DNA of 18,476 bases from UMGS946 sp048421225 (GTDB lineage: Bacteria > Bacillota > Clostridia > Christensenellales > CAG-138). The translations under genes and the position numbers were made by a program. This document shows, piece after piece, positions 6,919 to 14,251 of the stretch. Below the pieces are notes generated by a model, which was given only the letters and a program-made list of their open reading frames with translations, searched no databases and was not told where the DNA came from. Location of the stretch: the NCBI GenBank assembly GCA_048421225.1, contig DBFNRV010000008.1, positions 1 through 18,476 of the forward strand, written 5' to 3'. Each line of letters starts with the position of its first letter. The stretch's first letter is position 1.

Positions 6919-8115
6919 TTACAGCAGTTGCGCGATCTCAGGAAACACCCTGAGGCTCCTTTTTAAAATACCGTTCATGTAGGAAATGAGTATGCCATAG
7001 TTGGTTATCGGCACCCCCTGGGCGTCCGCGCGGTTTTGCCTGTAGAGCATCTCCCTGGCGTTGAGCATGCATCCTCCGCAGTGAATCACCATGGCGTATC
7101 CGGAAAGCTCCCCCGGAAACTCCGTTCCGGACACAAATTCAAATTTAAGCTTCTTGCCAATATGCGCTTCAATCCATTTCGGGAGTTTGACCGTGCCTAT
7201 ATCCTCGCATTGTCTGTGGTGGGAGCAGCCCTCGGCTATCAGCACCCTGTCCCCTTCATTAAGCGAGTCAAGCCTTACCACGCCCTTGACCGCCGTTTCC
7301 AGCAACCCTTTATACCTTGCAAACAGGATGGAAAACGAGGTCAGAGCCGTACTGTCGGGGACCATGTCCTTTACTATGGAGAAGGCCTGGCTGTCCGCGA
7401 CCACCATCTTGGCGGGGCGGGCCAGCGCCCTCAGCGTGGCCGGCAGCTGTTCCGGCTGCGTCGCCACGCATACAGCTTCCGAGTCGAGCACGTCCCTGAT
7501 CGTCTGCATCTGTGGAAGGATCATCCTGCCCTTTGGCGCGGAGGAATCTATGGGCGTAACGAGAACGACAATATCCTCCCTTGAAAGCTTATCACCTATA
7601 ATCCTCCGGCCTTCGCTTTCTAAGCTTACGCTTCTTCCGATAAGCTCCTTAAGTTCTTTGATGTTAGTCATATCCTTTGCGCTTACGGCTATCTCGTTTT
7701 GACCGTTTGGGGTCACAGACGCGATATCGCTCTTGTTATAGGCGATTAGATAGGGAATCCCCTTAGCTCTGAACCGTCCTATAAGCTCTGAATCCTCGCT
7801 TGCCAGCCCTGCCGATGCGTCGACGACAAGTACGGCGACGTCGGTTTTGCTTAAAATTCCGAGGGCCTTTTGTACCCGCATCCCGCCCACCGTTCCTTCG
7901 TCGTCGATGCCGGGTGTGTCGATGACGACCACTGGGCCAAGCGGCAAAAGCTCCATCGACTTAAAAACCGGGTCGGTAGTCGTTCCCCTGACGTCGGATA
8001 CTATTGCAAGATCCTGGCCGGTAACGGCGTTTACAACGCTTGACTTGCCCGCGTTGCGCTTCCCGAAGAAGGCTATATGAAGCCGGTTTGCCTTTGGCGT
8101 GTCATTAAGTCCCAT
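6919..8115 (-). CDS. hydF: [FeFe]-hydrogenase maturation GTPase HydF
   Basis: A 398-residue scaffold GTPase on which the 2Fe subcluster of the [FeFe]-hydrogenase H-cluster is assembled before transfer to the apo-hydrogenase. The N-terminal Ras-like domain shows the P-loop GKRNAGKS (18-25), switch GTTTDPV, DTPG (66-69) and NKSD (127-130). A dimerisation domain follows, and the C-terminal domain has the [4Fe-4S] ligands CSHH (Cys297, His299) and HCGGC (Cys346, Cys349), all present. The length is normal for the family. It is last in the operon, 8 bases after hydG, with its AGGAGG site overlapping the hydG stop codon, so translation is probably coupled. Confidence 0.97.
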   Translation of the reverse strand: MGLNDTPKANRLHIAFFGKRNAGKSSVVNAVTGQDLAIVSDVRGTTTDPVFKSMELLPLGPVVVIDTPGIDDEGTVGGMRVQKALGILSKTDVAVLVVDASAGLASEDSELIGRFRAKGIPYLIAYNKSDIASVTPNGQNEIAVSAKDMTNIKELKELIGRSVSLESEGRRIIGDKLSREDIVVLVTPIDSSAPKGRMILPQMQTIRDVLDSEAVCVATQPEQLPATLRALARPAKMVVADSQAFSIVKDMVPDSTALTSFSILFARYKGLLETAVKGVVRLDSLNEGDRVLIAEGCSHHRQCEDIGTVKLPKWIEAHIGKKLKFEFVSGTEFPGELSGYAMVIHCGGCMLNAREMLYRQNRADAQGVPITNYGILISYMNGILKRSLRVFPEIAQLL

Positions 8116-8123
8116 GGTGCCTC

Positions 8124-9539
8124 CTAAAATCTGAAATCCCTATCGCCCGCTTCGATCCTGCCGATATATTCTTCAGCAATGCGCCTTACCTTATCATTAG
8201 GAATATTCTTGAGCTCATCCCTGATAAGCCCATTGCCTATCCGCCTTGTCTCCGCGCTCGCGTAGTCTTCTAGGAACTCCTTTAGGGTAATTAGGGCGTT
8301 TGGATGGCAGCAATTTTGAATCTGGCCGCTTTTTAAAAGGTTCATGAACCTGTCGCCCGTGCGGCCCTCGCGATAGCACGCGGTGCAAAATGATGGGATG
8401 AAGCCAATGTCCATAAGCCAGCGCACAACCTCGTCAAGCGTTCGCTGGTCTGATACGTCGAACTGCTCCGTGTCGGTTGGGCGTATCTCCTCGGTATATC
8501 CGCCCACGCTTGTTCTGGACGCGCCGCTTATCTGAGAAACGCCAAGTTTCAACGCCCTTTCCCTCACGGCCTGGTTCTCGCGGGTGGATATGATCATCCC
8601 CGTATACGGTACGCTTATGCGTATCAGCGCGCACAGCTTTGCGAATATGCCGTCGCTTATTCCATTGTCAAACGCGCTGGGGTCTATATCGTCGGCGTGC
8701 TTGATCCTGGGAACGCTTATGGTATGGGGACCCACGCCATGCGCGGCCTCAAGATGTTCTGCGTGCATAAGCAGGGCTGTAAATTCGTATCTGTAAAGCT
8801 CAAGCCCAAACAGCACGCCCAGTCCTACGTCGTCGATTCCGCCTGCCATAGCCCTGTCCATGGCCTCGGTATGATAGGCGTAATTGTGCTTTGGACCCGT
8901 TGGGTGCAGCCTTTCATAGCTCTCCTTATGGTACGTTTCCTGAAAGAGAATGTACGTGCCTATACCAGCGTCGTGCAGCCTTTTATAATTCTCCACGGTG
9001 GTCGCGGCGATGTTTACGTTTACACGCCTGATAGCCCCGTTTTTATGCTTTATGCTGTAAATCGTGTCAATGCATTCGAGAATATACTCTATTGGGTTGT
9101 TTACTGGATCCTCGCCCGCTTCTATCGCAAGGCGCTTATGCCCCATATCCTGCAGGGCGATCACCTCGTTTTTAACCTCCTCCTGGGTAAGCTTTTTTCT
9201 TGCTATGTGCTTGTTCTTGAGATGATAAGGACAGTAAACGCAGCCGTTCACGCAGTAGTTTGACAGATAAAGCGGCGCAAACATAACTATGCGGTTTCCG
9301 TAAAAGTCCTTTTTAATGCGCTCAGCCAGCTCATACATCTCGTTTATCATCCCCTCGTCCTCACATGCAAGCAGCACGGACGCTTCCCTGTGGTCAAGGC
9401 CCTTTCTCAGCTTAGCCTTTTCAAGCAGCTTTCTTATAAGCGGGAGATTGCCCTTGTTTTCATCGGCGTATGCCAGGGCCGCCTCAACCTCGTCGTGGCA
9501 TATGAACTCTTCGGCCTTCATTGATCTTTTATTATACAT
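8124..9539 (-). CDS. hydG: [FeFe]-hydrogenase maturase HydG, radical-SAM tyrosine lyase
   Basis: A 471-residue radical-SAM enzyme that splits tyrosine into p-cresol and dehydroglycine and delivers the CO and cyanide ligands of the H-cluster. The radical-SAM cluster motif CX3CX2C is Cys96, Cys100, Cys103 in NYCVNGCVYC. The C-terminal CX2CX22C motif that binds the auxiliary cluster is Cys385, Cys388 and Cys411, with exactly the expected spacing; this separates HydG from the thiamine enzyme ThiH. The start at 9539 follows AAGGAAT by 7-8 bases; a second ATG six codons later is less well placed. It is 49 bases downstream of hydE. Confidence 0.97.
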   Translation of the reverse strand: MYNKRSMKAEEFICHDEVEAALAYADENKGNLPLIRKLLEKAKLRKGLDHREASVLLACEDEGMINEMYELAERIKKDFYGNRIVMFAPLYLSNYCVNGCVYCPYHLKNKHIARKKLTQEEVKNEVIALQDMGHKRLAIEAGEDPVNNPIEYILECIDTIYSIKHKNGAIRRVNVNIAATTVENYKRLHDAGIGTYILFQETYHKESYERLHPTGPKHNYAYHTEAMDRAMAGGIDDVGLGVLFGLELYRYEFTALLMHAEHLEAAHGVGPHTISVPRIKHADDIDPSAFDNGISDGIFAKLCALIRISVPYTGMIISTRENQAVRERALKLGVSQISGASRTSVGGYTEEIRPTDTEQFDVSDQRTLDEVVRWLMDIGFIPSFCTACYREGRTGDRFMNLLKSGQIQNCCHPNALITLKEFLEDYASAETRRIGNGLIRDELKNIPNDKVRRIAEEYIGRIEAGDRDFRF

Positions 9540-9588
9540 CGCGTTATTCCTTTCTTATGGGTCAGCCTCCGCTTCCCCGTTAGTTTAA

Positions 9589-10629
9589 TTACCCGCCCTT
9601 ATGGTCGCCGCGGCTGGTTACAACGCTGTATCCGATGCTTTCCATGGACTGTTTCAGCATTGCCAGGTATTCGGCGGCTTCGGCGCCGGTATGGAGTTTG
9701 CCGTCGTACAGCAGGTACTTTTCGCGTGCGTCGGCAGGCGACAGGTTTGGCATTACAACATTTGCGCCCGCCATGATTCCGAGCTCCCTGCCGCGCGGAG
9801 CTATGGTGCCAAGGGCGGTTGTGGCGGGCAGCAGGACGTCGGGCAGCATAAGGCGTACTATTGCCAGAAGCCTGAGGGTTAACTCCATCGTCCCAGCCGC
9901 TTTCGAATGAAACGGCGTATCCCTGTGCGGGATAAACGGCCCTATGCCCACCATATGGGGATGAAATCCGTGGATAAACATCAAATCCTCAATCAGATTT
10001 TCCACGGTCTGGTAAGGGGAACCTACCATAAACCCGCAGCCGGTCTGATATCCGATCTCCTTGAGGTCGTATAGGCACCCGAAGCGGGATTCAAGGGACA
10101 TGCCGCTAGGGTGAAGCCTGCCGTAGTGATCGCCGTTGGCCGTTTCATGCCGCAGCAGGTAGCGGTCGGCGCCCGCGTTGAACAGCGTTTGATAGCTCTC
10201 CCTGCTCCGTTCGCCAATGGATAGGGTGACGGCGCAGTCCCGATGGCGGGATTTTATGGATTTAATAATTTCGCATAACCTGCCGTCGGTAAAGAAAGGG
10301 TCCTCGCCGCCCTGTAGTACGAACGTGCGGAAGCCAAGCTCGTAGCCTTTATCGCAGCAATCCAATATTTCGTCGGCAGACAGCCTGAAACGGCAGGCAT
10401 TCGTATTGCTGCGCCTTATTCCGCAGTAATAGCAGTCGTTCCTACAGTGGTTTGTAAACTCGATTAAGCCGCGTATATATACGTCGCGCCCGTATACGCT
10501 GTGCCGCGCCTCTCTGGCCGACTCGTAAAGATAGCCGACGGCTTCGGCGTCTAAACATGACAAAAGCTCGGCAAATCCGTCGCGCGGAAGTATTCTTTCC
10601 GCTTTCAGCCGGTCGATAATTCTTTTCAT
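9589..10629 (-). CDS. hydE: [FeFe]-hydrogenase maturase HydE, radical-SAM
   Basis: A 346-residue radical-SAM enzyme acting with HydG and HydF in assembly of the H-cluster; it works on the HydG organometallic product on the way to the bridging dithiolate. The cluster motif is Cys62, Cys66, Cys69 in NHCRNDCYYCGIR, with the usual GGED motif near 106 and a barrel ending in GANVVMPNLSP, all typical of HydE rather than biotin synthase. The start codon follows GCGGAG and comes 3 bases after the stop codon of the TM1266-like gene, so the two are tightly linked in one operon. Confidence 0.95.
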   Translation of the reverse strand: MKRIIDRLKAERILPRDGFAELLSCLDAEAVGYLYESAREARHSVYGRDVYIRGLIEFTNHCRNDCYYCGIRRSNTNACRFRLSADEILDCCDKGYELGFRTFVLQGGEDPFFTDGRLCEIIKSIKSRHRDCAVTLSIGERSRESYQTLFNAGADRYLLRHETANGDHYGRLHPSGMSLESRFGCLYDLKEIGYQTGCGFMVGSPYQTVENLIEDLMFIHGFHPHMVGIGPFIPHRDTPFHSKAAGTMELTLRLLAIVRLMLPDVLLPATTALGTIAPRGRELGIMAGANVVMPNLSPADAREKYLLYDGKLHTGAEAAEYLAMLKQSMESIGYSVVTSRGDHKGG

Positions 10630-10632
10630 TAT

Positions 10633-10890
10633 CTATTCTCCGCTTCCGAAGTTTGAGTAGGCCGTTTTTGCGCTTACGCCGTCAAGCCTGCCAATCCTGC
10701 CTGAAAGCGCGCTGATAGTGTCCTGAGAGGCGTCTACCGCTACGCTTATTATGCTTATGGACCTTTCCCTGTAGGGAATGCCCATCCTGCCTATGACGCA
10801 GCCGCTGTATTCATGTAAAATACCATTGAGCTTCTCAACTGAATCGGGGTTTTCCACTATAATTCCAATTACCGCCACCCTTGTCGCCAT
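10633..10890 (-). CDS. TM1266-family putative iron-only hydrogenase system regulator
   Basis: An 85-residue protein of the TM1266 family, small ACT-like / NikR C-terminal-like domains found beside hydE and hydG in many anaerobes and annotated as putative regulators of the iron-only hydrogenase system. It opens with TRVAVIGIIVE, has the central segment GCVIGRMGIPY and ends in VSAKTAYSNFG, the family signature. The open frame extends 33 codons further upstream, but ATG 10890 is chosen because AGGAGG lies 8 bases before it. It is first in the operon ahead of hydE, hydG and hydF. The molecular function is not established; there is no DNA-binding domain of its own. Confidence 0.9.
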   Translation of the reverse strand: MATRVAVIGIIVENPDSVEKLNGILHEYSGCVIGRMGIPYRERSISIISVAVDASQDTISALSGRIGRLDGVSAKTAYSNFGSGE

Positions 10891-10912
10891 CAATACCGCC
10901 TCCTTATTTTTA

Positions 10913-10971
10913 AAATAAAAAGTATAGCCGCGCCAAAACGGTACAGCTATACTAAAGATACAGTAATTATA
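10913..10971 (-). promoter_or_regulatory. Promoter and terminator-like leader hairpin of the hyd operon
   Basis: On the minus strand a -10 box TATAAT (10966-10971) would start transcription near 10959; no good -35 is seen. The transcript then forms a hairpin AGTATAGC (10946-10953) with GCTATACT (10921-10928) around a 17-base loop, followed at once by TTTTTATTTT, which looks like an intrinsic terminator inside the 5' leader, 30 bases before the first start codon. The loop contains GTTTTGGCG, whose inverse complement occurs at 10993-11001. This could be an attenuator, or an operator. Confidence 0.45.
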
Positions 10972-11347
10972 GGATAGCTTCCGCCGCAACGGGTTTTGGC
11001 GTCAGATATATGTAATGTAACACCTTGCTGTCAGAATCCTTTCAGCTCGGTATTTATATGATACCATAGATAGCCGGCGGATAAAAATATATCTTTTTAA
11101 TTACGTAGCGTCTTATTCGTTACAAATACGTCAACTGGCAGTACTGAGAAGCCCGCCCAGCCGGATTTTCACGCGGCGTTTAAGTCAGGCGCAGATAACG
11201 CGAACAACCGCCGGGGAATCACGGTATCCTAGATGCCTTCAAGCTATTATCTAAAATAATCGGTACCGGTGTTCCCATAGGTTTTTCTTCATTAGGCATA
11301 GCGCCCGTATGACAGGCGTGTAGTTACGCCTCGCGCGCTTTATAATA
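10972..11347. other. Gene-free spacer between the hyd and oxygen-defence operons
   Basis: No coding frame or RNA gene is recognised. It contains small palindromes: GGTAT...ATACC near 11050 and AGGCGT...ACGCCT near 11317. GTCAACTGG near 11122 recalls the end of the 276-bp element but the match does not continue. The upstream part probably holds further control sequence for the hyd operon. Confidence 0.4.
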
Positions 11348-11377
11348 AGGGCGGAGCGTGTCAAAACCCTCCGCCCT
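11348..11377 (-). terminator. Hairpin terminator of the oxygen-defence operon
   Basis: A perfect 9-bp stem AGGGCGGAG / CTCCGCCCT with a 12-base loop lies 30 bases beyond the rubredoxin stop codon; on the minus strand it is followed by TTATTATAAAG. The six A residues on the other side would give a T run for plus-strand reading only on the wrong side, so the minus direction is favoured. Confidence 0.6.
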
Positions 11378-11406
11378 AAAAAATGTCGGGTAATGTTTAC
11401 TGGCGC

Positions 11407-11565
11407 TCAATCCGCCTTAGAAAACTGCTCCTTGCCAACTCCGCAAAGCGGGCACTCAAAATCGTCCGGCAGGTCCTCAAATTTTGTGCCAGGGGCGATT
11501 CCATTGTCCCTAGCGCCCAGCTCCTCGTCATATACCCATCCGCAAACGTCGCATACGTATTTCAT
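11407..11565 (-). CDS. Rubredoxin
   Basis: A 52-residue rubredoxin, a small cytoplasmic one-iron electron carrier. The two ligand loops are YVCDVCGWVYD (Cys5, Cys8) and ECPLCGVGKEQF (Cys38, Cys41), with the usual DNGIAPGTKFEDLPDDF between them. The open frame extends upstream into the previous gene, but the ATG at 11565 starts the conserved protein and follows GGAGG by about 10 bases. It begins 5 bases after the superoxide reductase gene and probably feeds it, and perhaps the flavodiiron protein, with electrons. Confidence 0.95.
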   Translation of the reverse strand: MKYVCDVCGWVYDEELGARDNGIAPGTKFEDLPDDFECPLCGVGKEQFSKAD

Positions 11566-11570
11566 ACTTA

Positions 11571-11957
11571 TCAGTCCTCCCCGTTTGATTTCCATAGGCT
11601 GTGAAGATTGCAGTATGCGTAAGCGGCCGTGATTTCGTCGCCGCAGCATACCATGAAGTCCGCCCTTGGTTCGCCGTCCGGCTTTAGCCATTTTACCTGG
11701 CTGCCCTGTCTGGTTTCAAGCATGATCCATTCGATGTAATGCTCTTGAACCATCGGATGCGCGGCGGATCCTACCGCAACCGTAACCCTGTTGCCATCCA
11801 TGGAAACGACCGGCACGTGCTTTTCAGCCGACGCATCGGTAGTACCAGGCATAAGCTCCTTCATCCTTTGGCCGCAGCACATAACCGGAACACCCTTATT
11901 GGACATAAAGGTCACTACGTTGCCGCAGTGCTCACAGACATAAAATTTTTGATCCAT
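11571..11957 (-). CDS. Superoxide reductase (desulfoferrodoxin, 2Fe type)
   Basis: A 128-residue superoxide reductase: it reduces superoxide to hydrogen peroxide without making oxygen, using rubredoxin electrons. The N-terminal desulforedoxin domain has Cys8, Cys11, Cys27, Cys28 for center I. Center II has the four histidines His47 (EKHVPV), His67, His73 (HPMVQEH) and His119, and the axial Cys116 in CNLHSLW, all intact. ATG 11957 is chosen over an upstream ATG because AAGGAG precedes it by 8 bases. It lies between the flavodiiron gene and rubredoxin in one operon, a typical anaerobe layout for defence against oxygen. Confidence 0.95.
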   Translation of the reverse strand: MDQKFYVCEHCGNVVTFMSNKGVPVMCCGQRMKELMPGTTDASAEKHVPVVSMDGNRVTVAVGSAAHPMVQEHYIEWIMLETRQGSQVKWLKPDGEPRADFMVCCGDEITAAYAYCNLHSLWKSNGED

Positions 11958-11992
11958 AATTCTTACTCCTTTCGTTTGCCGCAATACATTAA

Positions 11993-12008
11993 TCCCGCTT
12001 CGGCGGGA
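11993..12008 (-). other. Intercistronic hairpin
   Basis: TCCCGC and GCGGGA form a 6-bp stem with a 4-base loop (CGAA on the minus strand) in the 77-base gap between the flavodiiron and superoxide reductase genes. It has no T run, so it is more likely an mRNA stability or processing site than a terminator. Confidence 0.4.
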
Positions 12009-12034
12009 CTCAGCCGATAGGATGGCCTCATGGC

Positions 12035-13879
12035 TTAGTCAAGCCTTTCAAAATCCTCGGCGCCATGCTTACAAAGGGGGCATATAAAGTCCTTGGGCAG
12101 TTCGTCGCCTTCGTAAACGTAACCGCATATTTTGCAGACATAGCCCTTTTTATCCTGGCCCAGGGTATGGGGCTTAGGCTTTATATTGTCAAGGTAATAT
12201 CCATATGTAAGCGACGGGGCGTTTGATAAAACCCTTGCCTGCGTAACTTCCGCCGTAAACAGGGTGTGCGTTGCGTAGTCATAGGTATTGACCACCTTCG
12301 CCGATATGAACGCGTTTGTATACCTTTCAATATACGCAAGGCCGTTTTCGGCGCGGTCGATTCTTCCGGTCGCGTCAAACTTATCCACATCGCGTCCGCT
12401 CTGAAACCCGAAATGCTCAAACGCTTTAAAGGGCGTATCCGCCGTAAGAACCGAAACGTTGAACAAGCCCGATTCCAATATCATGTCGTGCGTAAGATTG
12501 GCCTTGTTTACACAAATAGCGATGCGCTTGGGCGAGTCGGTTACCTGCGTTACGGCGTTTATGACGCAGCCGTTGTCCCTGCCCCTGCTTTTTGCGGTAA
12601 GAACGAACAGGCCATACTCTATCTTAAACATGGCATCCTGTTCAATCATGGTATCGTCGTGCGCGAGCTGCCTTTCTTTGGGCATGCTTTCATAGATGGA
12701 ATCGGCAAGCGCATCCATCTCTTCAAGCTGATGGGCCTTGAGCGACGACTTCAGGCTTACCATATTTTCAAGGATATTCATATTTCTGCATTTTTCCAGC
12801 TGCCGGCGCATAAGCCCGCCGGAGGTTGCGGCCCAAGTGCCGTTTTCAATCAGCGCAACGGTGCGGTTTTGTATATTGTGGGCTATCAGGTCGTTTATAA
12901 CCGTTTCCATGTTGCAAAAGATGCCGGCGTTATAGGTTGTGGAGGCAAACACCAGATGGCTGCACCTAAAGGCCTCGGCGACGATAACGGACGGGTGCGT
13001 TGCGGATACGTCATACATCTGAATGTTGCGGATCCCACTGTCGGCCAGCTTGCCCGCCAAGATAGAAGCGGCGTTTTCAGTATTCCCATATACAGAAGCA
13101 TATGCGATCATTACCGCGTGCTCTTCCGGCTCATATGCCGACCACTTTATATACTTATCAATAAACCAGCCGATATTTTTTCTGTGAACAGGGCCGTGAA
13201 GCGGGCATATCATTTGTATATCCAATCCGGCGGCCTTTTTTAGCAGTGCCCGTACCTGGGCGCCGTATTTTCCTACTATATTGGTATAATATCGGCGCGC
13301 GTCCGGGAGCCACTCGGTTTCAAAGTTTACCTCGTCGGCAAAAATATTTCCGCTGAGCGCGCCGAAGGTACCAAACGCGTCCGCGCTGTAAAGGATCCTG
13401 TCCAGCGTGTCATACGTAACCATGGCCTCGGGCCAGTGAACCATCGGAGCCATCACAAACGCGAACGTATGCGCGCCGGTATTAAGGATATCGCCTTCCT
13501 TTACCAAGACCGCGCGGGAATCGATTTCAAACGTAAAAAACTGCCTGATCATCTGCAGCGCCTTTGAATTGCATATGATCCTTACCTCAGGATATCTCAT
13601 TACAAGCTCCTGCATGGTGGCGCAGTGGTCGGGCTCCATGTGGTTTACGATCAGATAGTCCAGTTTCCTTCCGTTCAGCGCATGCTCAAGGTTTTCAAAG
13701 AAAATTCCGGAAACCGATTTATCCACGGTATCCAGCAGAACGGTTTTTTCATCGAGCACAAGATATGCGTTATACGAAACTCCCCTTGGGATTGGGAATA
13801 CGTTTTCAAAGAGGGCAAGGCGCCTGTCGTTTCCGCCGACCCAATAGAGATCATCCTTTAATTGCTTTAAACAGTACAT
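12035..13879 (-). CDS. Flavodiiron protein fused to flavin-reductase and rubredoxin domains (FprA-Hrb fusion)
   Basis: A 614-residue cytoplasmic oxygen and/or NO reductase. Residues 1-245 are the metallo-beta-lactamase-like diiron domain with ligands His80, Glu82, Asp84 (HMEPDH), His148, Asp167 and His228, all present. A flavodoxin domain (about 253-400) has the FMN loop ASVYGNTENAA and the 310s loop STTYNAG. Residues about 415-565 are a flavin-reductase-like domain (NAVTQVTDSPKRIAICVNK), and 578-614 a rubredoxin with Cys582, Cys585, Cys600, Cys603. In Moorella the last two domains form a separate protein, Hrb, that reduces FprA; here all are in one chain, which should make a self-contained NAD(P)H-linked or rubredoxin-linked reductase. 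AAGGGGG lies 6 bases before the start. It leads the operon with superoxide reductase and rubredoxin. Confidence 0.95.
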   Translation of the reverse strand: MYCLKQLKDDLYWVGGNDRRLALFENVFPIPRGVSYNAYLVLDEKTVLLDTVDKSVSGIFFENLEHALNGRKLDYLIVNHMEPDHCATMQELVMRYPEVRIICNSKALQMIRQFFTFEIDSRAVLVKEGDILNTGAHTFAFVMAPMVHWPEAMVTYDTLDRILYSADAFGTFGALSGNIFADEVNFETEWLPDARRYYTNIVGKYGAQVRALLKKAAGLDIQMICPLHGPVHRKNIGWFIDKYIKWSAYEPEEHAVMIAYASVYGNTENAASILAGKLADSGIRNIQMYDVSATHPSVIVAEAFRCSHLVFASTTYNAGIFCNMETVINDLIAHNIQNRTVALIENGTWAATSGGLMRRQLEKCRNMNILENMVSLKSSLKAHQLEEMDALADSIYESMPKERQLAHDDTMIEQDAMFKIEYGLFVLTAKSRGRDNGCVINAVTQVTDSPKRIAICVNKANLTHDMILESGLFNVSVLTADTPFKAFEHFGFQSGRDVDKFDATGRIDRAENGLAYIERYTNAFISAKVVNTYDYATHTLFTAEVTQARVLSNAPSLTYGYYLDNIKPKPHTLGQDKKGYVCKICGYVYEGDELPKDFICPLCKHGAEDFERLD

Positions 13880-13890
13880 AAAAAACCCCC

Positions 13891-13910
13891 TTATAATTAT
13901 ACTTATGTTC
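13891..13910 (-). promoter_or_regulatory. -10 region with PerR-box-like sequence before the flavodiiron gene
   Basis: On the minus strand TATAAT (13895-13900) lies 16 bases before the start codon, overlapped by a 15-base sequence TAAGTATAATTATAA (13891-13905) that matches 11 of the 14 fixed positions of the PerR box TTATAATNATTATAA. PerR represses this set of genes in Clostridium acetobutylicum. AT-rich promoters match by chance, so this is tentative. Confidence 0.3.
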
Positions 13911-14251
13911 AGAATATTTTATAAATCCGTCCCATTTGAGCCGTTTATCGGCGCCGCCCTCTGACGGGGACCCGAAAAACCCGCCGCCGGCGTATTTTGT
14001 ACAGGGCCTAAACCAAATAGGCGCTGGATTGGTTTCAGTACAACTTTGGGCAGGTTAACCAGAATACGCGAAACTGCCAAAAAGCTGATACCAATGTATC
14101 AGAATCGATTTGCTTTTACAAGTGGGATAGGCCTAATGGCGGATAAACATATAACATATTTTTGAGTTTTATTAAAGACGCCGGCCGCGCGTCCGTGTTA
14201 AAATATAGTTGCCCTTGTCGACTGAGGGTATGCATTAGCCGGAGGTACGGG
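13911..14251. other. Divergent intergenic region with stem-loops and an element-end copy
   Basis: No gene is seen. It contains a long imperfect stem-loop (14028-14095): ATTGGTTTCAG pairs with CTGATACCAAT at 10 of 11 positions, and inside it GGCAG pairs with CTGCC. A second, overlapping perfect hairpin CTGATAC-CAAT-GTATCAG lies at 14085-14102. At 14212-14230 is a sequence nearly identical to the end of the 276-bp element. TGTTAAAAT near 14197 is a candidate extended -10 for the YczE-like gene. Confidence 0.5.
14212..14230. repeat. Solitary copy of the 276-bp element end
   Basis: The inverse complement reads TACCCTCAGTCGACAAGGG, which differs from the left end at 4934 by one base over the first 17 and from the right end by two. 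No partner end was found within several hundred bases to the left, so it is either a remnant of a decayed copy or a shared regulatory site. It lies 21 bases before the YczE-like start codon. Confidence 0.5.

Noticed and set aside
7036..7702. Plus-strand open frames of 182 and 203 codons
   Set aside because: Both are antisense to hydF, which has every family motif.
11117..11136. Another copy of the 276-bp element end (GTCAACTGG)
   Set aside because: Only nine bases match and the neighbouring bases differ from the true ends.
12266..13243. A 325-codon plus-strand open frame
   Set aside because: It is wholly antisense to the flavodiiron gene, has no ribosome site or known motif, and is explained by the codon bias of the other strand.
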